Source: Paenibacillus algorifonticola (GTDB taxonomy: Bacteria; Bacillota; Bacilli; Paenibacillales; Paenibacillaceae). From it: a stretch of 64,000 bases of DNA. The notes beneath the pieces were generated by a model, which was given only the letters and a program-made list of their open reading frames with translations, did no database searches and was not told the DNA's origin. The translations under genes and the position numbers were made by a program. Numbering within the stretch: position 1 is the stretch's first letter; the number at the start of each line of letters is the position of its first letter. The stretch lies in the NCBI RefSeq assembly GCF_000971975.1, contig NZ_LAQO01000016.1, positions 62,001 to 126,000 on the forward strand, given 5' to 3'. Positions 8,762 through 16,638 of the stretch are shown piece after piece.

Positions 8762-9375
8762 TGGAATGGACGCTTGAAGATGTAGAACAGACCAGCAAGC
8801 TGTATCCAGACAGCTTCTTTATCCCGCCTGCGAAGGAGCGGCGGGCGCAAGAAGTAGGACGACGGGTCAGATTGCATTTTACACTGGCAAGCCCAGGGGA
8901 AAATGAGCCGAGAGCCGAACGGATGTGGGTGGAGATTACAGATTTTAACCAAGCGACTGAGCAATACACGGGGGTGTTGACGAACCAGCCGGTCTATTTG
9001 AAAAGCTTGAAGCTAGGAGACAGCCTGGTGTTCGAGCCGCAGCATATTGCCAGAACGATTCTGCGGGAAGGCGATGAGAGATGGCTTGCGGATGGCGAAA
9101 AAATGGCACTCGTATCTAGACGCTGCTTGGAGCAGGGCGATGCCGTGTGCTGGATGTACCGTGAAGCTGGCGACAATGAGCACGATAGTGGCTGGCGTTT
9201 GTTCGCGGGCGATGAGGAAGACAGCTATATTAACGCCGATAATATTTTCAGAGTGCAAGTTTATGAAATGGTAGACCGGGACGCTAGTTTATTGGCGCCC
9301 TTTAAGGGAGCACATGGCTCGTCGGTTGAAAGGCAAGGAAGAGAAGCTGCCTGGGAAGAGGTAGTGGAGGAATAG
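8758..9375 (+). CDS. DUF2185 (Imm33-like) domain protein
   Basis: A 205-residue protein. The C-terminal ~100 residues (ALVSRRCLEQGDAVCWMYRE, GWRLFAGDEEDSYI, FRVQVYEMVDRD) match DUF2185, a fold often found as the immunity partner of polymorphic toxins (Imm33 clan). The N-terminal half (VGRRVRLHFTLASP, MWVEITDFNQATEQYTGVLTNQPV) is a DUF2314-like beta domain. The ATG overlaps the preceding stop (ATGATG; an ATG three bases later is equally possible). A weak hairpin CTCCTTCC/GGGAGGAG at 9431-9452 lies downstream, before the IS element. No toxin gene is adjacent. Confidence 0.75.
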   Translation: MMEWTLEDVEQTSKLYPDSFFIPPAKERRAQEVGRRVRLHFTLASPGENEPRAERMWVEITDFNQATEQYTGVLTNQPVYLKSLKLGDSLVFEPQHIARTILREGDERWLADGEKMALVSRRCLEQGDAVCWMYREAGDNEHDSGWRLFAGDEEDSYINADNIFRVQVYEMVDRDASLLAPFKGAHGSSVERQGREAAWEEVVEE

Positions 9376-9529
9376 TAGAATGACCCACTTCCCTTGCAAA
9401 CGACAATTTATCAATAAAAGCTGAGAAGACTCCTTCCTCTTTAGGGAGGAGATGAATAGGTAGTTTTTTTATTTTACACGAACAGATGTGCTATAATCAT
9501 AACAACATATATGGAAGGAGGTGGGTGGC

Positions 9530-10618
9530 GTGTTGGTGCATAAAGCTTATAAATATCGGATCTATCCGAATGAAAAACAACAAACTCTGATTCATCAGAT
9601 GTTTGGCTGTTGCCGTTTTGTATACAATCATTTCTTGGGCTTATGGAATGATACCTATACGGCAACAGGCAAAGGATTATCCTACAACACTTGTGCCACC
9701 CAACTTCCTGCCTTAAAACAAGAACATGAGTGGTTGAATCTTGTCGATAGTATTGCGTTGCAATCGGCAGTTCGAAACGTGGCGGATAGCTTTAATCGAT
9801 TCTTTAAGAAACAAAATCAAGCTCCACGTTTCAAGAGCCGTAAGCTTCCTGTTCAAAGCTACACCACCAAATACACGAATGGCAATATAGCTATCGAAGG
9901 GGATCAACTCAAGATTCCAAAATTGGGCTGGCTTCGCTTTGCCAACTCCAAGTCGACAGAAGGACGCATTCTATCTGCAACGGTTAGGCGGAATGCGGCA
10001 GGAAAGTATTTCGCATCTATCGTCTGTGAAGTCGAGGTTCAACCTTTGCCGCAAACCGACAAACATATCGGTATTGACTTAGGACTCAAAGCGTTTGCTG
10101 TATGCTCCGATGGCATGCGGGTTGCCAATCCTAAAGCGTTTCGAAAGCACGAAAACAGATTGGCGATGTGGCAACGCCGCATGGCTCGTCGCTCAAAAGG
10201 CGGCTCTAATTGGCAAAAAGCTAAAAATAAAGCAGCTCAAATTCATGAAAAAATTGCAAATGTTCGTCATGATTTTTTGCATCAACTCACAACGAAGCTG
10301 ATTCGTGAAAACCAAACAATCAGTATCGAGGACTTAAAAGTGACAAATATGCTTAAAAACCATAAGTTAGCCAAATCCATTAGCGATGCGTCTTGGGGTG
10401 AATTCGAACGACAGTTATCGTATAAATCGCAGTGGTACGGACGCACGGTGAAGTTCGCAGACACATTTGCTCCGACGAGCCAAACGTGTCATGTGTGTGG
10501 ACTCATTCATAAAGAAGTGAGAAACCTTAGTGTGCGAAAGTGGGTATGCCCTTCATGTGGTGCAGTTCATGATCGGGATGAAAATGCCGCACAAAATATA
10601 AAAGACGTTGCAGTGTAA
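9530..10618 (+). CDS. tnpB: IS605-family RNA-guided nuclease TnpB
   Basis: A 362-residue protein read from GTG at 9530, seven bases after AAGGAGGTG; this gives the usual opening MLVHKAYKYRIYPNEKQ. A helix-turn-helix-like N-terminal region is followed by an intact split RuvC domain: GIDLGLKAF (Asp ~183), ISIEDLKVTNM (Glu ~267) and DRDENAAQNI (Asp ~350). A four-Cys zinc finger (CHVCGL...CPSCG) lies between the last two. All expected catalytic residues are present, so the protein should be an active omega-RNA-guided DNA nuclease that helps retain the element. The guide RNA would come from the right end and flank. Confidence 0.95.
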   Translation: MLVHKAYKYRIYPNEKQQTLIHQMFGCCRFVYNHFLGLWNDTYTATGKGLSYNTCATQLPALKQEHEWLNLVDSIALQSAVRNVADSFNRFFKKQNQAPRFKSRKLPVQSYTTKYTNGNIAIEGDQLKIPKLGWLRFANSKSTEGRILSATVRRNAAGKYFASIVCEVEVQPLPQTDKHIGIDLGLKAFAVCSDGMRVANPKAFRKHENRLAMWQRRMARRSKGGSNWQKAKNKAAQIHEKIANVRHDFLHQLTTKLIRENQTISIEDLKVTNMLKNHKLAKSISDASWGEFERQLSYKSQWYGRTVKFADTFAPTSQTCHVCGLIHKEVRNLSVRKWVCPSCGAVHDRDENAAQNIKDVAV

Positions 10619-10773
10619 ACTACAACGCCATGAACTGTGGGAACTGCAATAGCAGATTTCCTGCGAAAACTGCGGGAACCGCAGGGATCGCTTGGTTAAT
10701 TTTGCTTCGTTTAGAAGCAACTACCCGAGAATCCCCCCACTTCAAGCGTTAGCTAAGTGATGGGAGCGTTCAA
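10600..10773 (+). ncRNA. Putative omega RNA (TnpB guide) from right end
   Basis: The region overlapping the tnpB 3' end and running to the right end is rich in hairpins: TTGCTTC/GAAGCAA at 10702-10720, a GC-rich TGCGGGAACCGCA near 10670, and the terminal CCCACTT/AAGTGATGGG. In studied TnpB elements the omega RNA spans this interval and its guide is the flanking sequence, here starting at 10774 (TCTGGATAAATAGCG). The 5' limit is approximate. By analogy the target-adjacent motif would resemble the left-flank TTTTAC. Confidence 0.6.
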
Positions 10774-10801
10774 TCTGGATAAATAGCGTAATTTCAGCAT
10801 G

Positions 10802-10881
10802 CTATATAAGTTGAACTAAAGAAAGCAATGAGAGTAGTTACGACCTGTGCTCTCATACAAATCAATCTTTCAACTATATAG
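10802..10881. repeat. Nested inverted repeat upstream of AAA+ gene
   Basis: Outer arms CTATATAAGTTGAA (10802-10815) and TTCAACTATATAG (10869-10881) are complementary apart from one bulged base. Inside, ATGAGAG (10828-10834) pairs with CTCTCAT (10850-10856). No T run follows the right arm. It lies between the IS right end and the ribosome site of the next gene, so it may be a MITE-like palindrome, an operator or a leader structure. Confidence 0.55.
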
Positions 10882-10902
10882 ATTAGTAGAGGAGAGAGCC
10901 TA

Positions 10903-11859
10903 ATGTCTGATTTTGATGATCTCGCAGCGCAAAGGCGCAAAAATCTAAAGCTTATTCAATTTAATCAAGAGGATCAATCGCTTGTCGAGTCGGATAAGCC
11001 AGCGGAAACGTTCGATGATGTAGGTGGACTGGAAGATGTTAAAAAGAAAATTCGCATGAACTTCATTTTGCCGCTAAAGCAGCCGGAATTGTTCGCAGCC
11101 TATGGCAAATCAGCAGGAGGAAGCCTGCTGCTGTTTGGGCCTCCGGGGTGTGGCAAAACGTTTCTGGCGCGAGCAGTGGCGGGCGAAATTGAAGCTAATT
11201 TTATCCATATTGAGCTGCAGGCGATTCTTTCGATGTATACGGGGCAGAGCGAGCATAACTTGCATGATTTTTTTGAAAAAGCGCGCCAGTGCAGGCCTTG
11301 TGTCATTTTCATAGACGAGCTTGATGCAATGGGCGGCAGCCGGAACCAAATGCGTCAGCATCACGATCGCATGCTGGTCAACCAACTGCTGTTAGAGCTG
11401 GACGGCCTGCAAGCGGAGAACGAGAACGTATTTGTAATTGGCGCAACCAATACGCCATGGTATTTGGATTCCGCGCTCAGACGTCCTGGACGCTTTAACC
11501 ATCTTGTATTTGTACCGCCGCCAGAGGAAGCGGAGCGCCAAACGATTTTGGGGCTGAAGCTGAAAGGCAAGCCCGTGGATTCGCTGAATTTGGAGCGGAT
11601 TGCTGCCGAGACGAAATATTTTTCAGGAGCTGATTTGGAGCAGGTCGTTAGCGATGCGGTGGAATCGGCGATGGAACGCATGCTGGAGACAGGTGAAGTG
11701 CAGCCGATTTCCCAAAATGATGTGAAAGCCGCAGTGAAATCCCGCAAAGCGACAACGCTGGAGTGGTTTTCGACCGCGAAAAACTATGCGACCTTCAGTG
11801 ATGTAAACCGTGACTATCAGGTTGTTCTGGATTATATGAAGAAGCACGGCATTAAGTAG
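10903..11859 (+). CDS. AAA+ ATPase, FtsH/Cdc48-type module without protease
   Basis: A 318-residue stand-alone AAA+ domain. After ~35 linker residues comes TFDDVGGLEDVKKKIRM, then Walker A GPPGCGKTFLARA (~79-91), Walker B VIFIDELDAM, sensor 1 GATNTPW, and LRRPGRF with arginine finger and second-region-of-homology residues. The C-terminal lid carries YFSGADLEQVVSDAVESAMER. No zinc protease motif or membrane segment follows, so it is not FtsH; it should form hexamers that remodel a protein partner. The start follows GGAGAGAG. A TPR protein with a membrane tail lies 22 bases downstream, probably its partner or adaptor. Confidence 0.85.
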   Translation: MSDFDDLAAQRRKNLKLIQFNQEDQSLVESDKPAETFDDVGGLEDVKKKIRMNFILPLKQPELFAAYGKSAGGSLLLFGPPGCGKTFLARAVAGEIEANFIHIELQAILSMYTGQSEHNLHDFFEKARQCRPCVIFIDELDAMGGSRNQMRQHHDRMLVNQLLLELDGLQAENENVFVIGATNTPWYLDSALRRPGRFNHLVFVPPPEEAERQTILGLKLKGKPVDSLNLERIAAETKYFSGADLEQVVSDAVESAMERMLETGEVQPISQNDVKAAVKSRKATTLEWFSTAKNYATFSDVNRDYQVVLDYMKKHGIK

Positions 11860-11881
11860 CAGGAAGGAGCAGGGAAAAGCT

Positions 11882-12760
11882 TTGGCGGAAGATAGAGATT
11901 TTGAGCAAAATACTTATGCTGCTGTATACCAGTTGATTGAGTGGAACCGGTATAAGGAAGCTCTGGTGCAAGCGGAGCAGATTTTGCGCCATAACCCGGA
12001 AGATACAGATGCTTTGGCACTTATAGCACGGATTTATTTACTAATGGAGGATTACGAAAAAAGCTTATATTGGTCCGGTGAAGTGTTAAAGCGCGAGCCG
12101 GACCATACAGATGCTTGGTATGTGCGGGTTGTCACCTATTACGAGACGGATGATGAGAAGGCCTTTCTGGAAGCTGCATATGAAGCTTTGCGAATTGAGC
12201 CATACAGCGCCCACTACCACTATCTGCTTGCTAGCCAAATGAACAAAATAGGGAAATTCAAGGAAGCGAAGGAGCATCTCCTGCAAGCGCTCCAGCTGAA
12301 TGCGGAATCGCCGCTTTATTTGGCTGTACTGAGCTATACGGAAGCGCTGCTGGGTCATTTTGAGCAATCGGAGCAATTGGACAGGCAGGCTATTCAGGCA
12401 GAAGCGGAAAATCCAGGTGTGCTGCTGCATCTCGCTTGGGCGGCAGGCCACCGCGGCGACTATACGCTGCAGGAAAAGTATATGCAAAGCGCCGTCAGGC
12501 TCAATCCAGAGGATAAGCAGTATCAGGATGAATATTTGAATGCTTTGCAAAATAGCCATAAGCTGTATCGTCTTTTTTTAGCACCGATGAAGATCATAAG
12601 GCGCATGAAACGCTGGCAGATTTTTGTCAGCTGGTTAGCGGCTGCGATCTTTTTTAGACCGCTCCTTATTCTGTTTATTGTGCTCTATATTATGTCCTAT
12701 TGGATGACGAAGGCGATCGTGCATGTTCGCGTTTTTGGCTGGCGGCGTCGTGGATCTTGA
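11882..12760 (+). CDS. TPR-repeat protein with C-terminal membrane anchor
   Basis: A 292-residue protein starting at TTG, 12 bases after AAGGAGC. Residues ~10-215 form about six TPR-like units (YKEALVQAEQILRHNPEDTDA, YEKSLYWSGEVLKREPDHTDA, FKEAKEHLLQALQLN). The last ~60 residues contain a basic stretch (MKIIRRMKRWQ) and one or two hydrophobic helices (FVSWLAAAIFF, LLILFIVLYIMSYW), then a basic end WRRRGS. The order suggests a cytoplasmic scaffold tethered by its tail. It is probably in one transcription unit with the AAA+ ATPase, whose substrates it may recruit; that is inferred from adjacency. Confidence 0.8.
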   Translation: MAEDRDFEQNTYAAVYQLIEWNRYKEALVQAEQILRHNPEDTDALALIARIYLLMEDYEKSLYWSGEVLKREPDHTDAWYVRVVTYYETDDEKAFLEAAYEALRIEPYSAHYHYLLASQMNKIGKFKEAKEHLLQALQLNAESPLYLAVLSYTEALLGHFEQSEQLDRQAIQAEAENPGVLLHLAWAAGHRGDYTLQEKYMQSAVRLNPEDKQYQDEYLNALQNSHKLYRLFLAPMKIIRRMKRWQIFVSWLAAAIFFRPLLILFIVLYIMSYWMTKAIVHVRVFGWRRRGS

Positions 12761-12797
12761 ATCATCCTTTTGCAGCTAAAAAGATTCGAAGCGGGGC

Positions 12798-12835
12798 GAT
12801 AAGCTGTTTCCGGTACTTTATCGGAGGCAGCTTAT
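12798..12835 (+). terminator. Hairpin after AAA+/TPR pair
   Basis: GATAAGCTG pairs with CAGCTTAT, with an inner TCCG/CGGA pairing. The T tail is poor (TAGTTTATATT), so termination is only likely. Confidence 0.5.
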
Positions 12836-12894
12836 TAGTTTATATTGCGACTGAATAGGCAACAGGAATGAAGGCTCTAGGAAGGGGGGCGGTC

Positions 12895-14490
12895 ATGCAA
12901 AATCTAGCAAACTTGATGAAGAGACTTATCTTTACTTCGGTTCACTGCTATTCTTTCCGGGGTCAAGCGGACGATCAATTAACCCCGAAAATGCTCCATA
13001 CCTATGCCATAGGCTATGTAACCGCTGGCAAGGGCTTACTAAAAATGAACGGTACTGCAACTCAAGTCAAGCCAGGTGATTTGTTTTTTCTACAGCCTGA
13101 AATGATGGTTGAAGGGCATTCTGATTCCACGGATCCGATTCAGTATTCACTGATTCTTTTCTCCTGTATGCAGTTGAGCAAGCCTGTTGAAGGCTGGTCA
13201 GTCAAGCGGCCTATTTTTCCATTGCAGGGGAAGATTGCGCTAGTTGAAGATCGTTCTTCTGTCGAGGGGCTAATCCAGCAGTTATTTGAATTAAGCCAGC
13301 ATTTCCTTGTACTGGAGAGACATACGATTCATTATGTTCTCTCAAGTCTGTTGCTAATTATAATGGGCAGAAATATACCTGCGAAGCAGCAGACCGTGGG
13401 CATGGAGCATGTGCTGGCCTATATGAATGAAAATTACACGAAGGATTTGCAGGTGAGCCAGTTAGCGGAGATGGCGGGCTTCAGCACGAATCATTTTACG
13501 AAAACGTTTAAAAATCAAATGAGCATCACACCTTCAGAGTATCTTTTGAAACAACGGATTATAAAAGCAAAGCAATTATTGGTTTCCTCGATGAAAGCTA
13601 AGCGTGTAGCTGAGCAGGTCGGTTACAAGGATGAGCATTATTTCAGCAGAGTTTTCAAAAAAGCCGAAGGCGTTGCTCCTACCTTATATATTAAAAACAA
13701 ATGCCATCGCATTGCCGCATTATATTATGGGCTGGATGACCATCTGATTACACTTGGATATAAGCCAGTTGCTGCACTATCCTATACGGAACGGGTCTCC
13801 TCTACCTATACCATCCCCATGCTAAATGAGTACAGCAAGGAAAGCTTTATGCTCCAAGGCGGCCAGACGAATTACGATAAGCTGCTGAGGACAAAGCCGG
13901 ATCTGATGCTGACAAGTGATCGACTGGAGCAGGATGAAAGGTTAAATCAGATTGCGCCCACTGCCGTGCTTAAGCATTCGAACAAATACGGACAGACGTT
14001 GGAGCAACTTGCAGGCCTATTAGGTAGAGAGCAGCAGGCCGCGGTATGGATAAGCAGGTATGGCGAGAGAAAGGAAAGACTGAAAGAACGAATGAAGGCG
14101 CACTGGGGGGAACAAAGTGTTTATTTTATAAGGGTGAGCCAGAACTTCTATCGGGTATACGGAAAAAGAAATCAAACAGGCAGTCTTTTTTATGATGATC
14201 TGGGATTATCGCTTCCGGGTGGGTTCCCTGCTCACGAATGGGCGCTCGATATCCAGTTGAACGATCTGCCGTTGTTGAACCCACAGCATATTTTTCTTAT
14301 GGCTGACCCAACTAATGGCTCGAAAATGCGCCTGCAGCATTTACTTCAATCGGAAGAGTGGCAAGCCCTTGATGCGGTACGTCGCCATCATGTATATGAC
14401 GCTAGCGATTTATTTTTCAAAGCGCTGGGCCCTTCCGGGAGAATGTGGGCGATGAATTATGCGGCATTTAAGCTGGGCATAACAGAATGA
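12895..14490 (+). CDS. AraC-family regulator with siderophore-binding-protein domain (Btr-like)
   Basis: About 531 residues from the ATG behind GGAAGGGGGG (12880-12888); an in-frame ATG at 12868 has no ribosome site. Three parts are visible: an N-terminal cupin-like sensor (~1-140), two AraC helix-turn-helix motifs (~165-262; LQVSQLAEMAGFSTNHFTKTF and KRVAEQVGYKDEHYFSRVFK), and a C-terminal FecB/FhuD-like periplasmic-binding fold (~265-530; RIAALYYGLDDHLITLGYKPV). The same architecture is known in Bacillus Btr, which binds ferric siderophore in the cytosol and activates uptake genes. The next gene is a siderophore-binding lipoprotein with a Fur box, its probable target. Confidence 0.85.
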   Translation: MQNLANLMKRLIFTSVHCYSFRGQADDQLTPKMLHTYAIGYVTAGKGLLKMNGTATQVKPGDLFFLQPEMMVEGHSDSTDPIQYSLILFSCMQLSKPVEGWSVKRPIFPLQGKIALVEDRSSVEGLIQQLFELSQHFLVLERHTIHYVLSSLLLIIMGRNIPAKQQTVGMEHVLAYMNENYTKDLQVSQLAEMAGFSTNHFTKTFKNQMSITPSEYLLKQRIIKAKQLLVSSMKAKRVAEQVGYKDEHYFSRVFKKAEGVAPTLYIKNKCHRIAALYYGLDDHLITLGYKPVAALSYTERVSSTYTIPMLNEYSKESFMLQGGQTNYDKLLRTKPDLMLTSDRLEQDERLNQIAPTAVLKHSNKYGQTLEQLAGLLGREQQAAVWISRYGERKERLKERMKAHWGEQSVYFIRVSQNFYRVYGKRNQTGSLFYDDLGLSLPGGFPAHEWALDIQLNDLPLLNPQHIFLMADPTNGSKMRLQHLLQSEEWQALDAVRRHHVYDASDLFFKALGPSGRMWAMNYAAFKLGITE

Positions 14491-14554
14491 AAAGATCCAC
14501 CATAATAGCATGGAATAATCCATGGTTAATGGAAGGGCCTTTCTTTATGATTAG

Positions 14555-14569
14555 TGATAATGATTATTA
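14555..14569. promoter_or_regulatory. Fur box
   Basis: TGATAATGATTATTA differs at one position from the 7-1-7 Fur consensus TGATAATnATTATCA. It lies 27 bases before the lipoprotein ATG, so iron-bound Fur should repress this gene. Confidence 0.8.
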
Positions 14570-14595
14570 TTACTATAAAGAGAGGGTTAAAACAA

Positions 14596-15570
14596 ATGAA
14601 TAAGCACCGAATGATGTACCTCGTATTTTTGGCTATGCTGCTGCTTGCAGTGACGGCTTGCGGTAAAGGAGAAGGTCAAGCGAGTGAACCCGAACAAACG
14701 AATCAATCTGTGGAGAAAGCGACTCGTACCGTTACCCACCTGAAAGGGGAAGCCGTCGTTCCCGCGAAGATCGACAAAATAGTTGTGCTCTCCGCTGCCT
14801 ATATTGATCATCTGCTCACAATCGGCGAAAAACCAGTTGGTGTGAATGTGGAGACCCGCTATGGTGGAGACTACCTTCCTTATTTAGCAAGCGAGCTGGA
14901 AGGTGTAGAGCTGGTAGGCTCTGCGGATAGTCCCAATTTGGAAGCGATTGTTCAACTGGAACCTGATGTCATTCTCATAGAGAGCCGAACTGCGGAAAAT
15001 ACGTATGCACAGCTGGAGAAGATCGCACCAACGCTTGTGCTTGGTACGGAGTGGCTGGAGTATGGCGATGATACGGCCTACTGGACTGCGGATTTATTGA
15101 AGGTGGCCGAGTTGTACGACAAAGTGGATTTGGCTAAAGAGAAAATTGCCGAGCTTGATGAAAAGACTAAGCAAGCCAGTGAGAAGATAAAGGCGCTCGA
15201 CAACCATAACCTTGCCTATTTAAGAGTCAGAGAGAAGAACCTGCAAATTTACGCTGAAAAAGGCCATCCTACGAGTACGCTGCTGTATCATGATCTCGGC
15301 TTTTCGAAAACTTCATCGACGCCTGAGGAGCAGCGCGGCGAGCTGTCATTAGAAGTGATTTCCGGTTTAGATGCACATTATATCGTGCTTGAAGTTGATC
15401 CTAATGGACGGGATAATTTGAAGAGCATCAACGAAAGCTCATTTTGGAATAAGGTTTCTGCGGTGCAAAATAATGAGGTGTATGAAACAGACTCGTTTTG
15501 GCTGTTTAAAGGCTGGGGCGTCATTGGCCGTGGACAAATTATAGATGAAGTATTGAAAATGATGGAATAA
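14596..15570 (+). CDS. Iron-siderophore ABC transporter substrate-binding lipoprotein
   Basis: 324 residues from the ATG at 14596, preceded by AGAGAGG. The signal peptide MNKHRMMYLVFLAMLLLAV ends at lipobox VTAC, so the mature protein is anchored outside the membrane. The body is the FecB/FhuD fold: DKIVVLSAAYIDHLLTIGEKPVGV, LEAIVQLEPDVILIESRT, LAYLRVREKNLQIY and VYETDSFWLFKGWGVIG. It captures a ferric siderophore, probably for permease genes elsewhere, since none is nearby. A near-perfect Fur box lies directly upstream. The next gene, an FhuF-like reductase, starts five bases after the stop. Confidence 0.9.
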   Translation: MNKHRMMYLVFLAMLLLAVTACGKGEGQASEPEQTNQSVEKATRTVTHLKGEAVVPAKIDKIVVLSAAYIDHLLTIGEKPVGVNVETRYGGDYLPYLASELEGVELVGSADSPNLEAIVQLEPDVILIESRTAENTYAQLEKIAPTLVLGTEWLEYGDDTAYWTADLLKVAELYDKVDLAKEKIAELDEKTKQASEKIKALDNHNLAYLRVREKNLQIYAEKGHPTSTLLYHDLGFSKTSSTPEEQRGELSLEVISGLDAHYIVLEVDPNGRDNLKSINESSFWNKVSAVQNNEVYETDSFWLFKGWGVIGRGQIIDEVLKMME

Positions 15571-15574
15571 GAAG

Positions 15575-16375
15575 ATGGGGGAGCATTCTCAGCAGGAACA
15601 GGCGGTTAACTTTTTACAAGAGAATTTTCATATTTCCATAGGGGAGTTGGAGGAAGAAGCCTATCCATTCGCAGCTGTAGAGCTTCTAGATCATGCCAGA
15701 TGTTCTCACATTATGAAGCTCCAATCCAGACAACTGGAAGATCCGGGCGATATCGTAGTGGGAACCTTGTTTGCAAAACGTTACTCTGTATTTTTTATGG
15801 GGCTGGTGTCTGCTGTTAGTTTATTTGATTGTCCACTGGAAACATCACCAGCAAGTGTGCGATTTCGGATAACTAATTTCGCAGCAATGGAATATCAAGC
15901 AACGTTTGTGGCTCGTCCATGGCTGCCCGTTTTAGAGCTGGAACAGCGCAAAGTAGAGGTTAACGATTGGACGGATCGATTGCTGCGGCATACGGAAAGG
16001 ATTTTGACAGCGGTATCCTCACATACAGGAGTAAAGGTTAACGTCATGTGGTCGCTGATTTCGCATTATGTTCAAAATAGTTATGCCCGTCTGGAGCAGA
16101 ATACTGGCGTTTGGCAAACGGAACAGCGATTGCAGCTTATTATGGCCGATCGGAATAATTTGTTTGAACAAAGGAAGAGCAATCCGCTGGCTGTTTCATT
16201 TCGCGAATTTGATCATCCTCAATATGGAGGGGCTCCGTTTCTTTTACGCCGTTATTGCTGCTTGGCATACCAGCTGCGGCGTGAGGGACAGCAGGTGCAT
16301 GGGTATTGCAGTACTTGCCCGAAAATCAGCGAAGAGGAAAGGCTCGATCTACTGATAAATGGAACAAATACTTAG
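15575..16375 (+). CDS. FhuF-like ferric siderophore reductase, [2Fe-2S] C-terminus
   Basis: 266 residues. The C-terminal motif RRYCCLAYQLRR...GYCSTCPK (Cys-Cys, ~10 residues, Cys-x2-Cys) is the [2Fe-2S]-binding signature of the FhuF/IucA-IucC-associated reductase family, which releases iron from imported ferric siderophores in the cytosol. The N-terminal region is poorly conserved, as usual. The ATG is five bases after the lipoprotein stop and has no clear separate promoter, so it is co-transcribed under Fur control. This gives uptake and release steps in one unit, with the regulator just upstream. Confidence 0.8.
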   Translation: MGEHSQQEQAVNFLQENFHISIGELEEEAYPFAAVELLDHARCSHIMKLQSRQLEDPGDIVVGTLFAKRYSVFFMGLVSAVSLFDCPLETSPASVRFRITNFAAMEYQATFVARPWLPVLELEQRKVEVNDWTDRLLRHTERILTAVSSHTGVKVNVMWSLISHYVQNSYARLEQNTGVWQTEQRLQLIMADRNNLFEQRKSNPLAVSFREFDHPQYGGAPFLLRRYCCLAYQLRREGQQVHGYCSTCPKISEEERLDLLINGTNT

Positions 16376-16407
16376 CTGATAACGAATAGAATAGGTGTGT
16401 TTTTAGA

Positions 16408-16447
16408 GAAGCTCCTGCGGCGTAAGCTGTTGGGAGTTTCTTTTTTA
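16408..16447 (+). terminator. Terminator of siderophore unit
   Basis: GAAGCTCC pairs with GGGAGTTTC around a GC-rich loop and is followed by six T. Confidence 0.8.
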
Positions 16448-16585
16448 TGGGAAGTAAGTTAGCGATAATGGTGAAAAAAATTTAAAAAAACGTACGAAGA
16501 GACACGTAATAAGACAATCGATAGCGTCACTAAAACAGTCAGTGATTCTGTAAAATAATCCATTCCTTGTGGCCAGGATGGTCAG

Positions 16586-16615
16586 TTGCACACCTGCAGC
16601 GCAAAACGCTACAAT
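16586..16615 (+). promoter_or_regulatory. Putative sigma-A promoter for DUF309 gene
   Basis: TTGCAC and TACAAT are separated by 18 bases, and the -10 ends 23 bases before the ATG. Confidence 0.5.
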
Positions 16616-16638
16616 GAGGAGAAAGGCAGAAGGGGTAG

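Larger units (their letters stand above)
9478..10773 (+). mobile_element. IS200/IS605-family element with tnpB only
   Basis: The element holds tnpB and no tnpA (the Y1 transposase), so it depends on a transposase elsewhere or is immobile. The right end has the typical subterminal hairpin CCCACTT...AAGTGATGGG at 10736-10764 followed by GTTCAA, with TCAA at 10770-10773. The left boundary is placed after TTTTAC (TTAC at 9474-9477), followed by a short imperfect hairpin (CACGAACAGATGTG). No terminal inverted repeats or target duplication are seen, as expected for this family. Boundaries are inferred by analogy with IS608-type ends and are uncertain by a few bases. Confidence 0.75.

Noticed and set aside
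9478..9492. LexA-box-like CGAACAGATGTGCT at the IS left end
   Set aside because: The second half-site lacks GTTYG and the sequence is explained by the IS left-end hairpin.
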